Positions 25,446 through 34,677 of a DNA stretch of 46,766 nt are shown here, piece by piece. Positions within the stretch are counted from its first letter, which is position 1. The number at the start of each line of letters is the position of its first letter. The stretch is from Roseburia sp. (GTDB lineage Bacteria; Bacillota; Clostridia; Lachnospirales; Lachnospiraceae): the NCBI GenBank assembly GCA_023664265.1, contig JAMPFV010000015.1, forward strand, positions 1 to 46,766, given 5' to 3'. The notes beneath the pieces are model-generated. The model saw nothing but the letters and a program-made list of their open reading frames with translations. It did no database searches and had not been told where the DNA came from. A program made the position numbers and the translations under genes.

Positions 25446-25829
25446 TTATTCCTCCGTCTCCTCGTCCAGCCTGCACAGAATACGCAGCATTTCCGCCGCG
25501 CTCATGCCGCTGCTCAGCTCGTATGTCCCCGGCTGTATATTGTCCTTAAAGTCTTTGGAGAGCTGCTCCTGCACATAGAACACATTCGCGTCAGCTATCA
25601 GGCCCCGCTGCTCCAGAAGCTTCGCCACATCCCTGCTGTCCTGCTCCTCGGTGACGATAATGCTGACCACCCGGCCGCCGTCCTCCTCCATCGGAATGTC
25701 CGCAAAAACCTGATATCCGAAGTTATAAGCGCCGACCGCCAGCCTAAACACCGCCACGATAATCACCGCCGCCAGCGCAATCCGGGCCATCATGCCCACG
25801 ATTGCTCCCAATAGTTGCTTTACATTCAT
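25446..25829 (-). CDS. Short MltG-like membrane protein lacking the catalytic domain
   Basis: The product has 127 residues from ATG 25829 (GGGGGTT upstream); an ATG at 25841 is also possible. One membrane span (residues about 11-33) is followed by an extracellular part with SIIVTEEQDSRDVAKLLEQRGLIAD and PGTYELSSGMSAAEMLRIL. This is the LysM-like N-terminal module of the endolytic transglycosylase MltG/YceG. The complete enzyme has about 340-380 residues with a catalytic Glu in the C-terminal half, which is entirely missing here. The frame ends cleanly and is followed by trmR after 4 bp, so this is a stable short form rather than a decayed gene. A glycan-binding or regulatory role is likely. 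Confidence 0.8.
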   Translation of the reverse strand: MNVKQLLGAIVGMMARIALAAVIIVAVFRLAVGAYNFGYQVFADIPMEEDGGRVVSIIVTEEQDSRDVAKLLEQRGLIADANVFYVQEQLSKDFKDNIQPGTYELSSGMSAAEMLRILCRLDEETEE

Positions 25830-25895
25830 AATAACCCCCATTTCCGCGCACGCTCTGACGGCTCAGCCTTGCTGAGACCATGCGCATAACGGTTG

Positions 25896-27569
25896 TCAAA
25901 TCTCCATGATAATCGGCAGTATCATCGGACGCCGCTTGGTCTTCTTCCAGACGAACTCACCGAGCGTATCCTTGATGGTGCTCTTAATCTTGCCCCAGTC
26001 GGTAATATTTTTCTTGAGGCAGCCAAGCACCGCCTTCTCAATCACCTTGCGCGCCTCCTCCAGCAGCTCGTCTGACTCCTTCACATATACGAAGCCGCGC
26101 GAGACGATATCCGGTCCCGCAAGCAGCTCGCCGCTTGCCCCGTCCATGGACATCACCACAATCAGAATACCGTCCTCCGCAAGATGCTGGCGGTCGCGCA
26201 GCACGACGTTGCCGACGTCCCCGACGCCAAGCCCGTCCACCAGCACCGTTCCCACCGGCACCTTTCCCGTGACTGCAGCGCCCTCCCCGTCCAGCGCAAG
26301 CACGTCTCCGGACTGTAAGATAAACACATCCTCCTTGTCGATGCCAAGCTCCATCGCAAGCTTCGCCTGCGCCATCAAATGCTTGTACTCTCCATGCACC
26401 GGTATCGCGTACTTGGGCTTGGTCAGCGTGTAGATCAGCTTGATTTCCTCCTGACAGGCATGTCCCGACACATGCGTGTCCTGAAAGATCACGTCCGCGC
26501 CCTTCTTGAACAGCTCGTTGATCACCCGCGTCACGGCCTTCTCATTGCCGGGAATCGGGTTGGAAGAGAAAATAACCGTATCGCCCTTCATAATACTGAT
26601 CTTCTTGTGCATCCCGTTTGCCATGCGACTCAGCGCGGCCATGCTCTCGCCCTGGCTGCCCGTGGTAATGATAACGGTCTTGTCCTTGGGATAGTTCTTC
26701 AGCCGCTCAATGTCGATCAATGTGTTCTCCGGCACGTTGATCCGGTTCAGGCTGGAGGCTGTCTCCATGATGTTCACCATGCTGCGCCCCTCGACTACCA
26801 CCTTCCTGCCGAACTTATCGGCGGAATTGATAATCTGCTGCACCCTGTCCACATTCGACGCAAAGGTCGCGATGATGATCCTTGTCTTTTTATGCTCCTC
26901 AAACAGCGCGTCAAACACCGGCCCCAGCTTCCGCTCGGACGGCGTAAAGCCCGGGCGCTCGGCGTTGGTGCTGTCGCACATCAGCGCAAGGACGCCCTTC
27001 TTTCCCAGCTCCGCAAACCGCTGTAAATCAATCGCATCTCCGTAGACAGGGGTATAATCCACCTTGAAATCGCCCGTATGCACGACAATGCCCGCAGGCG
27101 AATAGATGGCCAGCGCGGCCGCGTCAACGATGCTGTGATTGGTCTTGATAAACTCTATCCGAAAGCAGCCGAGATTGATGTTCTGCCCGAACTTGACCAC
27201 CTTTCTCCTGACATGGTTCATCAGATTGTGCTCCGTCAGCTTATTCTCAATGATTCCCATCGTAAGCTTTGTCGCATACACCGGAACGTTCAGCTCCTTC
27301 AACACATAGGGCAGCGCGCCGATATGGTCCTCGTGCCCGTGTGTGATGACAAAGCCCTTGACCTTGTCCTGATTGTTCTTCAGATAAGTAATGTCGGGAA
27401 TCACCAAGTCAATTCCCAGCATGTCATCCGCGGGAAAGCTCAGCCCGCAATCCACCACAACAATACTGTCTTCATACTCAAAGGCAGTAATGTTTAACCC
27501 AATCTGCTCAAGACCTCCCAGCGGGATAATCTTGAGCTTCGACGTATTTTGTTGTTTGTTCTGTTTCAA
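25896..27569 (-). CDS. rnj: Ribonuclease J
   Basis: The product has 557 residues from TTG 27569, which follows AGGAGGTTTATT; an upstream TTG at 27620 has no ribosome site. It is a metallo-beta-lactamase/beta-CASP nuclease: the zinc motif HGHEDHIGALPY lies near residue 75, followed by VHTGDFKVDY and the beta-CASP motifs (MCDSTNAERPG, TTGSQGE, HVSGHACQEEI, IPVHGEYKHL). RNase J degrades RNA 5'-to-3' and endonucleolytically and matures rRNA and mRNA in Firmicutes. It lies in the ireB-ruvX-DUF1292 block, where Bacillus has no rnj, a clostridial arrangement. The gap to the mltG-like gene is 66 bp. Confidence 0.95.
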   Translation of the reverse strand: MKQNKQQNTSKLKIIPLGGLEQIGLNITAFEYEDSIVVVDCGLSFPADDMLGIDLVIPDITYLKNNQDKVKGFVITHGHEDHIGALPYVLKELNVPVYATKLTMGIIENKLTEHNLMNHVRRKVVKFGQNINLGCFRIEFIKTNHSIVDAAALAIYSPAGIVVHTGDFKVDYTPVYGDAIDLQRFAELGKKGVLALMCDSTNAERPGFTPSERKLGPVFDALFEEHKKTRIIIATFASNVDRVQQIINSADKFGRKVVVEGRSMVNIMETASSLNRINVPENTLIDIERLKNYPKDKTVIITTGSQGESMAALSRMANGMHKKISIMKGDTVIFSSNPIPGNEKAVTRVINELFKKGADVIFQDTHVSGHACQEEIKLIYTLTKPKYAIPVHGEYKHLMAQAKLAMELGIDKEDVFILQSGDVLALDGEGAAVTGKVPVGTVLVDGLGVGDVGNVVLRDRQHLAEDGILIVVMSMDGASGELLAGPDIVSRGFVYVKESDELLEEARKVIEKAVLGCLKKNITDWGKIKSTIKDTLGEFVWKKTKRRPMILPIIMEI

Positions 27570-27620
27570 AATAAACCTCCTGACTTTCTTCGTCCTTTTT
27601 TTAACGAACCTCTTGCTCAA

Positions 27621-27878
27621 TTAAACAAGGTCAATGTCGTCAAGCATATTTTCAAAGACGCCCGATACGGCCTCCAGCTCCGCATCCTCCTCAACCATCT
27701 CATAGAGCTGCTCCGCCTCGTCCGTGCCCGGCTGCGCCTTCAGAATATACGCTTCCCCATCTTCCCCTTCTTCCGCGTCTGTCACCAGAATATAATTCAC
27801 CCCGCCGATGGTCGTCTGCTCCAGAACGTAAAATTCCACCGCAGCTTCGCCCTCCGGCGTAAAGGTAATTTTCTCCAC
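27621..27878 (-). CDS. DUF1292 protein (YrzB family)
   Basis: The product has 85 residues if it starts at GTG 27878, which follows GGAGGATTTTGC. The alternative ATG 27899 forms an ATGA overlap with the ruvX stop. I prefer the GTG because family members begin close to MEKITFTPEGE. The acidic protein has the family pattern FYVLEQTTIGGVNYILV followed by AYILKA. The function is unknown, but the gene is almost always next to ruvX and ireB in Firmicutes, as here, so it probably belongs to the same translation/cell-wall housekeeping set. Confidence 0.85.
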   Translation of the reverse strand: MEKITFTPEGEAAVEFYVLEQTTIGGVNYILVTDAEEGEDGEAYILKAQPGTDEAEQLYEMVEEDAELEAVSGVFENMLDDIDLV

Positions 27879-27895
27879 GCAAAATCCTCCAATCC

Positions 27896-28345
27896 TCATG
27901 CACCGCTCTCCGGTTCCTGCTCCTTATTCCGGCAGAAATCCAGATACCCTTGCAAAATAAAAACCGCCGCTATCATATCGACGTACTCTTTCCTCTTCTC
28001 ACGCCGTATCCCGGCCTCCATCATGGCCCTGTCCGCCGCCACCGTGGTCAACCGCTCGTCCCAGAGCTGCACCGGCAATCCCGTCCTGCGCTCCAGCATC
28101 TCCTTGAACGCCAGCGTCTTCTCTGTCCGTTCGCCCACCGAATCGTTCATATTCTTAGGATACCCGAGAACAATCTCGTCCACCTCGTACTCCACGATCA
28201 ATTCCTCGATTCTCGCAAGTGTCCGGCGCAGCTTGTTCTCCGACTTCCTCCGCACAATCTCGATTCCCTGTGCCGTGACCAATAAAGGGTCGCTGATGGC
28301 CACGCCGACGGTTTTGGAGCCAAAATCAAGTCCCATCTTTCTCAT
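27896..28345 (-). CDS. ruvX: RuvX/YqgF-type Holliday-junction resolvase-like protein
   Basis: The product has 149 residues from ATG 28345 (GGGAGAGAC upstream). The RNase H-like fold is shown by [16 protein letters not shown] at the start with the catalytic Asp, the strand [17 protein letters not shown], and [15 protein letters not shown] containing the conserved DERLTT. Family members act as nucleases in 16S rRNA 5' processing and possibly at Holliday junctions. It lies 39 bp after ireB in a conserved order. The length is normal for the family. Confidence 0.95.
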   Translation of the reverse strand: MRKMGLDFGSKTVGVAISDPLLVTAQGIEIVRRKSENKLRRTLARIEELIVEYEVDEIVLGYPKNMNDSVGERTEKTLAFKEMLERRTGLPVQLWDERLTTVAADRAMMEAGIRREKRKEYVDMIAAVFILQGYLDFCRNKEQEPESGA

Positions 28346-28384
28346 ATGTCTCTCCCGGTTTCCGCGCGGTGTGTTACGCCGCGG

Positions 28385-28666
28385 CTATCTGAGCTGCCGC
28401 CAGCCTTCATTGACAATGTAAGACTTAAACATCTCCTCCACAAGCTCGTCCCGCTCAACCTTCATAATCAGAGCCCTTGCGCCCTTATGACTGGTGATAT
28501 AGGTGGGGTCGCCCGACATAATATAGCCCACAATCTGATTGACCGGATTGTACCCCTTCTCCATGAGCGCAGCATACACAGAAGCAATCACATCCCTCAC
28601 GGAACGGGTCTCACCCAGATCATCGGGTGCAAGCTGTATGTATTGTGTGCGAGTTAAGTCTTCCAT
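28385..28666 (-). CDS. ireB: IreB family regulatory phosphoprotein
   Basis: The product has 93 residues from ATG 28666 behind AAAGGAGC. The sequence is characteristic of the IreB (DUF965, YrzL) family: [38 protein letters not shown] and RDELVEEMF. In Enterococcus IreB is a substrate of the Ser/Thr kinase IreK and modulates resistance to cell-wall antibiotics; its two conserved Thr residues near the N-terminus are phosphorylated. Thr residues are present here (LTRTQY, ETRS). It is the first gene of the ireB-ruvX-DUF1292 run. Confidence 0.95.
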   Translation of the reverse strand: MEDLTRTQYIQLAPDDLGETRSVRDVIASVYAALMEKGYNPVNQIVGYIMSGDPTYITSHKGARALIMKVERDELVEEMFKSYIVNEGWRQLR

Positions 28667-28750
28667 TTGTCTATGCTCCTTTCGTTTGGTCTGAGCTCTG
28701 CCAAGCCGTAATCATCGTTATTCCTATCATAACGTAATCCGAATGAAAAT

Positions 28751-30079
28751 TCAATAAATTCTTTTCATAAGCAGAATTTCCTTTGTGAGATACCCCTCCG
28801 GAATGCCGCGAATCGGCCTGTTTGACAGGTTCTCCCCCGCCTGTGCGCAGACCGCGGTCTTTACATATTCGCGGGTGTGCCCGACCCAATAGTCCCTTCC
28901 TGCGATTCGCTTTTTCTCCTCCGGCAGCGTCTCCGTCTCCTTTCCGATATAAAAGTCTCTGAATTCCCTGGAGGCGCGCTCCTCTATCTGCTGCAGCCGC
29001 GCGCTCCGCTGCGCCTTTACCTGCTCGGAGAGCTGTCCGTCCATCGCGGCCGCCTTCGTCCCCCTGCGCTTGGAATACTTGAAAATATGCATCTCGAAGA
29101 AATGAATATCCTCCACAAACCGCGCAGTCTGCGCAAACTCCTCCTCCGTCTCGCCCGGAAAGCCCGCTATCACATCCGTCGTGATCGCGGGATGGGAAAA
29201 AGCCTCCCGCAGAAACGATACGCTCTGCGCGTACTGCTCCGGCGTGTACCGGCGGTTCATGCGCCTCAGCGTCTCGGCACAGCCGCTCTGCAGCGACAGA
29301 TGAAAATGCGGACAGATGTGCCGGAGCTTTGCGAGCTCCCGCGCAAACGTCTCCGTCACAATGCGCGGCTCGAGCGAGCCGAGGCGGATGCGCTCCACCC
29401 CCGCTATCGCGTCTGTCTCCCGTATCAGAGAGAGCAGTCCCCGGTCTTCGCCGGTCTCCGCCCCGAAGTCCGTGCCGTAGGAGCTGATGTGGATTCCCGT
29501 GAGCACGAACTCCCGGTATCCCAGAGCCGCAAGCCCGCCTATCTCCTCAAGGACATCGGACTTTTTCCGGCTCCTGACGCGCCCTCTCGCATACGGTATC
29601 ATACAGTATGTGCAGAACTGGTTGCATCCATCCTGAATTTTGATGTAGGCGCGTGTGTGCTCCTGCGGGCCCGTCAGACGCATCTCCTCATACTCATTTG
29701 TGTGATGGATGTCGATAACGCCCTCTGGCGCCTCCCCCGCCATGTACGCCTCAAGGATTTGCACCAAATCCCGCTTCCGGTTGTTCCCGATCAGCAAATC
29801 GACCGCGTCATCCTCCGCGACAGCCGCCGTATCAGTCTGGACATAGCAGCCCACCGCCACCACCACCGCCTGCGGGTTGGTCTTCCGCGCTCTGTGGAGC
29901 ATCTGGCGGCTCTTCCTGTCCGCAATGTTGGTGACGGTACAGGTATTTACAATATATATATCGGCCTTTTCCTCGAAGGGCACCACCCTGTATCCGTTTT
30001 CCCGCAGCGCCTGGAGCATGGCGTCCGCCTCATAGGCATTTACCTTACATCCGAGATTGTGAAATGCTACTGTTTTCAT
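28751..30079 (-). CDS. mtaB: tRNA t6A37 methylthiotransferase MtaB
   Basis: The product has 442 residues from ATG 30079 (GAGG upstream). MtaB is a radical-SAM enzyme that adds a methylthio group to t6A at position 37 of ANN-decoding tRNAs. The N-terminal UPF0004 domain carries the auxiliary-cluster Cys residues (HNLGCKVN, VNTCTVTN, VAVGCYVQ). The radical-SAM motif CNQFCTYC lies at about residues 153-160. A TRAM-like tail follows. The spacing and the KVNAYE motif fit MtaB rather than MiaB. It is read with the ireB block but separated by about 84 bp. Confidence 0.95.
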   Translation of the reverse strand: MKTVAFHNLGCKVNAYEADAMLQALRENGYRVVPFEEKADIYIVNTCTVTNIADRKSRQMLHRARKTNPQAVVVAVGCYVQTDTAAVAEDDAVDLLIGNNRKRDLVQILEAYMAGEAPEGVIDIHHTNEYEEMRLTGPQEHTRAYIKIQDGCNQFCTYCMIPYARGRVRSRKKSDVLEEIGGLAALGYREFVLTGIHISSYGTDFGAETGEDRGLLSLIRETDAIAGVERIRLGSLEPRIVTETFARELAKLRHICPHFHLSLQSGCAETLRRMNRRYTPEQYAQSVSFLREAFSHPAITTDVIAGFPGETEEEFAQTARFVEDIHFFEMHIFKYSKRRGTKAAAMDGQLSEQVKAQRSARLQQIEERASREFRDFYIGKETETLPEEKKRIAGRDYWVGHTREYVKTAVCAQAGENLSNRPIRGIPEGYLTKEILLMKRIY

Positions 30080-30173
30080 CAGAATTGCCTCATTCTCCTT
30101 TGTCTGGTGACAATTTGTACATATTTTTTACTTATTTTCGTCAATTTTCATTACATCTGTTCTTTATCTTCGG

Positions 30174-30202
30174 TTGACTTTTCCACTGTTTACCTTTATT
30201 AT
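30174..30202 (+). promoter_or_regulatory. Predicted sigma-A promoter of the HPr-like gene
   Basis: TTGACT (30174-30179), a 17-base spacer and TATTAT (30197-30202) lie 36 bases upstream of the start codon, with AAAAGGAGG close to the start. It is a strong promoter/ribosome-site combination. Confidence 0.75.
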
Positions 30203-30238
30203 AAAAAAGGAAGGTATATTTAAAAGGAGGTAGTCAGA

Positions 30239-30469
30239 ATGAAGACTGTTCAGATTTCTTTAAACTCCATTGACAAGGTGAAGTCCTTTGTTAATGATAT
30301 CACAAAGTTCGATTATGATTTCGATCTTGTTTCAGGCAGATACGTTATTGACGCGAAGTCAATCATGGGTATCTTCAGCTTGGATCTGTCTAAGCCGATT
30401 GACTTGAATATCCATGCTGAGGGCAGCGTTGATGAGGTTATGGACGTATTGAAGCCGTACTTAATCTAA
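30239..30469 (+). CDS. HPr/Crh-like protein lacking the phosphocarrier histidine
   Basis: The product has 76 residues from ATG 30239 (AAAAGGAGG upstream). It aligns along its length with HPr: VQISLNS..., then AKSIMGIFSL, matching the KSIMGVMSL of HPr with the regulatory Ser (here Ser41). The phosphorylatable His15 motif (GIHARPA) is replaced by SIDKVKS, with Asp at the His position. It therefore cannot carry phosphate in the PTS, but keeps the HPr-kinase site, as in Crh of Bacillus, a co-effector of CcpA in catabolite control. It is one of few plus-strand genes here. It has a strong promoter, ribosome site and terminator, and a codon choice with more A/T-ending codons than its neighbours, suggesting high expression. 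Confidence 0.85.
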   Translation: MKTVQISLNSIDKVKSFVNDITKFDYDFDLVSGRYVIDAKSIMGIFSLDLSKPIDLNIHAEGSVDEVMDVLKPYLI

Positions 30470-30499
30470 TCTGACAACAAATTACACAAGATCAAAATG

Positions 30500-30548
30500 C
30501 ACCGGATATGCAATGCATCAGATATGCGTTGCCATATCCGGTGTTTTT
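30500..30548 (+). terminator. Terminator of the HPr-like gene
   Basis: CACCGGATATG (30500-30510) pairs with CATATCCGGTG (30533-30543), with further pairing of CAATGCAT and ATGCGTTG inside, followed by five T. It may also serve thiI on the opposite strand. Confidence 0.85.
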
Positions 30549-30569
30549 CTTTATCATCTTTATGCCATG

Positions 30570-31757
30570 TCACGCATAGCTGACAGTTATCACCTCGTCC
30601 GTCTCCAGCGCAGTCCTTACAAGCGCGTCAATCCCCTCGTCAAGGTTCGTCTCATGGCGGCGTATCACATTCAGGTTCGGCTTGGTGACAGGATGCTTTG
30701 CGACGAAAATCGTACAGCAGTCCTCGTAGGGCAGGATGGAGGTCTCATAGGTGTTGATTTTCTCCGAGACCGTGACGATTTCCTGCTTGTCAAAGCCGAT
30801 GAGCGGACGGTACACCGGCATGGTGCAGACGTCGTTGGTCGCCATCAGGGACTGCATGGTCTGCGACGCGACCTGACCGATGCTCTCCCCCGTGATCAGT
30901 CCGAGACAGCCGCTCTCCTGAGCCAGCCGCTGCGCAATGCGCATCATATACCGGCGCATGATGATGGTCAGCTCGTCATGCGGGCACTTGTCGTAGATAT
31001 AGAGCTGAATATCCGTGAAGTTGATCACGTGAAGCCGTATCGGCCCGCTGTAGCGGGCTACCAGCCTTGCCAGATCAACCACCTTCTGCTTTGCGCGGTC
31101 GCTCGTGTAGGGCGGCGCATGAAAATACACCGCGTCGATCGCCACGCCGCGCTTTGCGATCATATAGCCGGCGACGGGCGAATCGATTCCGCCGGACAGC
31201 AGCAGCATTCCCTTGCCGTTCGTGCCGATGGGAAGCCCGCCCGGGCCCGCAATCTCCACCGAGTAGACATAAATCAGCTCCCGAATCTCTATGTGGAGCA
31301 GGACATCCGGCCTGTGCACATCCACCCGGATGTCGGGAAACGCGTTCAGCAGCGCCTCTCCGATATCGCAGTTGATCTGCATGGAGCGCTTGGGATAATC
31401 CTTTCTCGCCCTGCGCGCCTCCACCTTAAAGGTGATATGCTTGTCGGCGTACACCTCATCCATATACGCGACCACCGCCTGCGAAAGCTTCTCAAAGCCC
31501 TCGTCCTCAAGCTTGATGACGGGGCAGATTGCCGAGATGCCAAACACCGTTTTCAGCCCCTCCACCGCCTCATCAAAATCAAAATCGCTCAGCGCGTTGA
31601 CATAGATCCTGCCCTGCGAGCGGGTGACCTCAAAATCTCCCTCACAGTGCGCAAGCGCACCCCGAATACGCGCACAAAGGCAGTCCTCGAAGATATAGCG
31701 GTTCTTGCCCTTCACGCCGATTTCCGCGTATTTTATCAAAAATGTACTGTACCTCAT
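30570..31757 (-). CDS. thiI: tRNA 4-thiouridine synthetase ThiI
   Basis: The product has 395 residues from ATG 31757, six bases after GGAGG; an ATG at 31763 touches the ribosome site. An N-terminal ferredoxin-like/THUMP region (about 60-165) is followed by an ATP-pyrophosphatase domain with PP-loop LLSGGIDSPVAGY at about 184-196 and the GLITGESIGQVASQT motif. The C-terminal rhodanese domain of the Escherichia coli enzyme is absent, as usual in Firmicutes. It makes 4-thiouridine at position 8 of tRNA and may also serve thiamine synthesis. The sulfur donor is the cysteine desulfurase encoded 47 bp upstream. Confidence 0.95.
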   Translation of the reverse strand: MRYSTFLIKYAEIGVKGKNRYIFEDCLCARIRGALAHCEGDFEVTRSQGRIYVNALSDFDFDEAVEGLKTVFGISAICPVIKLEDEGFEKLSQAVVAYMDEVYADKHITFKVEARRARKDYPKRSMQINCDIGEALLNAFPDIRVDVHRPDVLLHIEIRELIYVYSVEIAGPGGLPIGTNGKGMLLLSGGIDSPVAGYMIAKRGVAIDAVYFHAPPYTSDRAKQKVVDLARLVARYSGPIRLHVINFTDIQLYIYDKCPHDELTIIMRRYMMRIAQRLAQESGCLGLITGESIGQVASQTMQSLMATNDVCTMPVYRPLIGFDKQEIVTVSEKINTYETSILPYEDCCTIFVAKHPVTKPNLNVIRRHETNLDEGIDALVRTALETDEVITVSYA

Positions 31758-31804
31758 ATTCATCCTCCATACCGCCTTTGGGGCGGCTATCTCTGAGCGC
31801 CGCG

Positions 31805-32962
31805 CTATCTTCTGGTGTATCTTCTCAGCATCGGTATGATTTCCACCATGCTCTGAACGGTATAGTCAATCTCCTCCACCGTCGTAAACACACTGAAGCT
31901 GAAGCGGATTGTCGAGTCCAGATACTGACGCTCCACCCCGATGGCCTTCAGCGTCGCCGAGGGCATCGGCTTGTTGGAGGAGCAGGCGCTTCCCGCGGAC
32001 ACATAGATTCCCTTATCCTCCAGTGCGTGGAGCAGCACCTCGCTGCGCACACCCTGTACGGAGACGCTGACCACATGCGGCGCGCTGTCCCTTCCGGTGA
32101 GCCCGTTGATTCTAATCCCCTCAATCCTGCTCACGCCTTGAATAAAGCGTTCCTTGATATCATACAGATAATTGTTCTTATCGTCAAAGTCCGTCTGCAG
32201 CTCCTCGACCGCCTTGGCCATGCCCGCAATCCCCGGCACGTTCTCCGTCCCCGGGCGCATCCCCTTCTGCTGCCCGCCGCCGAACAGAATCGGGCGCACC
32301 TTCGCGGACTCATTGACATAGAGAAAGCCCACGCCCTTTGGCCCATGGATTTTGTGCGCGCTGACGGAAAGCAGGTCTATCTTCATCCGCTTGGGATAAA
32401 TCCGGAACTTCCCGAAGCCCTGCACCGCATCCACATGGAAGAGGATGGACGGGTTCATGCGCTTTATCAGCTCTCCCGCCTGCTCGATGGGCTGCAGGGA
32501 TCCGATTTCATTGTTCGTGTGCATTATGGAGACCAGAATGGTCCCCCGCCGGATCGCGCGCTCCAAATCCTTCAGGCGCACAACGCCGTTTGCGTCCACG
32601 GGAAGGTAGGTCACCTCAAAGCCCTGCTCCTCGAGAAAGGCACAGGGCTGCAATACCGCCGGATGCTCTATGGCGGTCGTGATGATATGTCTGCCGCTTC
32701 TGCGGTTTGCATACGCGCCGCCGATCAGCGCAATGTTATCGGATTCCGTGCCGCCGGAGGTGAAAAAGATCTCCTTCTCCTGCACCTTGAGACACTTCGC
32801 GATGGTCTCCCGCGCATACCGCACATACTGTTCGCCTTCCACGCCCTTTCTATGCATACTTGAAGGATTCCCGTAATCCTCGCACATAATTTGGGTCATC
32901 AATGCCGCTACGCTTGGCAGCGTCTTTGTCGTCGCCGAATTGTCTAAATAAGCTTCCATCAT
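31805..32962 (-). CDS. Cysteine desulfurase paired with ThiI (NifS/IscS type)
   Basis: The product has 386 residues from ATG 32962 (GAGGGTGTGG upstream; a second ATG follows at once). It is a fold-type I PLP enzyme: start YLDNSATTK, the PLP lysine in SAHKIHGPKG at about residue 202, and the catalytic Cys in SAGSACSS at about 325. It takes sulfur from cysteine as a persulfide and passes it to an acceptor. Its adjacency to thiI matches the dedicated NifZ-ThiI pair of Bacillus, so 4-thiouridine synthesis is its likely main job. A short hairpin (TTCCGCA/TGCGGAA) lies in its leader at about 32982-33006. Confidence 0.93.
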   Translation of the reverse strand: MMEAYLDNSATTKTLPSVAALMTQIMCEDYGNPSSMHRKGVEGEQYVRYARETIAKCLKVQEKEIFFTSGGTESDNIALIGGAYANRRSGRHIITTAIEHPAVLQPCAFLEEQGFEVTYLPVDANGVVRLKDLERAIRRGTILVSIMHTNNEIGSLQPIEQAGELIKRMNPSILFHVDAVQGFGKFRIYPKRMKIDLLSVSAHKIHGPKGVGFLYVNESAKVRPILFGGGQQKGMRPGTENVPGIAGMAKAVEELQTDFDDKNNYLYDIKERFIQGVSRIEGIRINGLTGRDSAPHVVSVSVQGVRSEVLLHALEDKGIYVSAGSACSSNKPMPSATLKAIGVERQYLDSTIRFSFSVFTTVEEIDYTVQSMVEIIPMLRRYTRR

Positions 32963-33098
32963 ATCCACACCCTCAAACGCATCATTCCGCAAGGCAAGTC
33001 CCTGCGGAATAAGTACATTATTATTTTATCTTGTTATATACATATGCCTTTTCTACAGGTTTGGTGCACATAGAGGATATGACAGAATGCTCACGACG

Positions 33099-34592
33099 CT
33101 ATTCCACATATTTGTCAATGCTCCGAACCGTCTCAAGCAGCCCTTCCATCAGCCCCTTTACCTGAGCGGCCTTACTGCTGGTATCGTTCCCCAGCCCCAC
33201 AGCCTGGTCAGTGCTCGCCGCGACCTCCTGGCTGACCGCGGAAATATGGCTGATGCTGTCCACAATCTGATTATTGGACGCCAAAATCTCCTCAATCATC
33301 CCGTAGATGTCCCGCACATTGGCATTCAGTCCCTCGATGCGGTTCCCGATCTCGTCAAACTGCGTGTCAGCATTCCCTATCAGCTCATGCTCCATGTTGG
33401 CAACCTCGATAACGTTGTCCACGGTTTCCTTCGCGATGTCCGCGTTCTGCTTCAGCTCGTTTACAATCCCCTGAATGCCCGCCGTCAGCTTCTTTGTCTC
33501 GTCCGCCAGCATACGGATTTCCTCCGCCACAACGGCAAAGCCTCTGCCGGCCTCCCCGGCCCGCGCGCTCTCAATGGATGCGTTGAGCGCCAACAGATTC
33601 GTCTGGTTGGAAATGGAGAAAATCTGCTCCGTAATCTCCTCAACCGCATGGGCGTTGGTGATCAGATTCGTGACCGAGGTCACCACCTGCGCGTTGGCTT
33701 CCTTCGTCTTCTCCTCCTGCTCCTGCAGGCTGTCTATCGTCACCTGTCCGTTCTCAACCGCCTTGCCGGACTGCTTCGCCAGCTCAAGCATCTCGTCGGA
33801 CATGCGCTTTGTCTCCAGAATCATATTTTGGATATTCCCCGTCATCACCGTCTGATTCGCGATGCTCTCCGCGTTATTGCCGTTCCCCTTCGCGATGTCA
33901 CGCAGCTCGGACGCGGTCGCCTCCACATGCTGCCCCAGCATCTCCATCTGTTCCGCCGCCTCCGCGGAATTGTTCTTCACGGCGACGACCACGCGCAGCA
34001 CCTCCTCGAGAAGCTGCCCGCTCTTCTCCTTCTCCGCATTGAGCTTTGCGAGCTTCTCCGCGTTGTTGTCATTCGATATACGGGTCGTCCCGCACAGCAC
34101 GATCATGTACACGATAACGGACGCGCCCTGCAGCAGGAGTGAGGTGCTGTTGAGCGCCACGCCCGCGTGCGTGTGCCCGAGTACCGCAATCACATAGATC
34201 ATATCCGCGATATTGATCAGGCTGAACACCACCGACATGCGGACAATCAGCTTGTAATCAAAATACAGTATGTACAGCACGGTTATCGGAAAGACCATGA
34301 TAAACACCAAGTCATTCTGCGCGCCCAGCACGGCAAGCCCGTAAACCAGCATATAGCCGATGATCGAAACATGCTTGAAGATCTCGCTGTCCCGCTTGCG
34401 CAAATAGGTCACATAGCTCGCAATCATCGAGACCAGCACCGTCAGCTCCACCGACAGCATAAAGCCCATCCCGATGTTTCCCTGCATATAATCGCTGATG
34501 TAGCCCACAAAAAGAAACATGTCGATCACGGTAACAATCGTAAGTATGAATTTGTTGACTCTTTTCTCTCTTGCATAATCTCTCTCTATCAT
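33099..34592 (-). CDS. Methyl-accepting chemotaxis-like receptor with membrane sensor region
   Basis: The product has 497 residues from ATG 34592. The N-terminal ~185 residues consist of several hydrophobic spans (about six) with short loops and no extracellular ligand domain. A short cytoplasmic coiled coil leads into the signalling hairpin, whose conserved tip ([20 protein letters not shown], then [12 protein letters not shown]) lies at about 326-359. No HAMP domain is evident. No che or flagellar genes are in this window, so it signals to components elsewhere or has a non-motility role. It is monocistronic-looking, with 136 bp to the desulfurase gene and 85 bp to rsmE. Confidence 0.9.
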   Translation of the reverse strand: MIERDYAREKRVNKFILTIVTVIDMFLFVGYISDYMQGNIGMGFMLSVELTVLVSMIASYVTYLRKRDSEIFKHVSIIGYMLVYGLAVLGAQNDLVFIMVFPITVLYILYFDYKLIVRMSVVFSLINIADMIYVIAVLGHTHAGVALNSTSLLLQGASVIVYMIVLCGTTRISNDNNAEKLAKLNAEKEKSGQLLEEVLRVVVAVKNNSAEAAEQMEMLGQHVEATASELRDIAKGNGNNAESIANQTVMTGNIQNMILETKRMSDEMLELAKQSGKAVENGQVTIDSLQEQEEKTKEANAQVVTSVTNLITNAHAVEEITEQIFSISNQTNLLALNASIESARAGEAGRGFAVVAEEIRMLADETKKLTAGIQGIVNELKQNADIAKETVDNVIEVANMEHELIGNADTQFDEIGNRIEGLNANVRDIYGMIEEILASNNQIVDSISHISAVSQEVAASTDQAVGLGNDTSSKAAQVKGLMEGLLETVRSIDKYVE

Positions 34593-34677
34593 ATGTCATC
34601 CACCCTCAATTGATAATTTCTGTAGTGCCTCGTGCTCTACTATCGTACCACACCTTATCACCTAAAATCAATACCAA

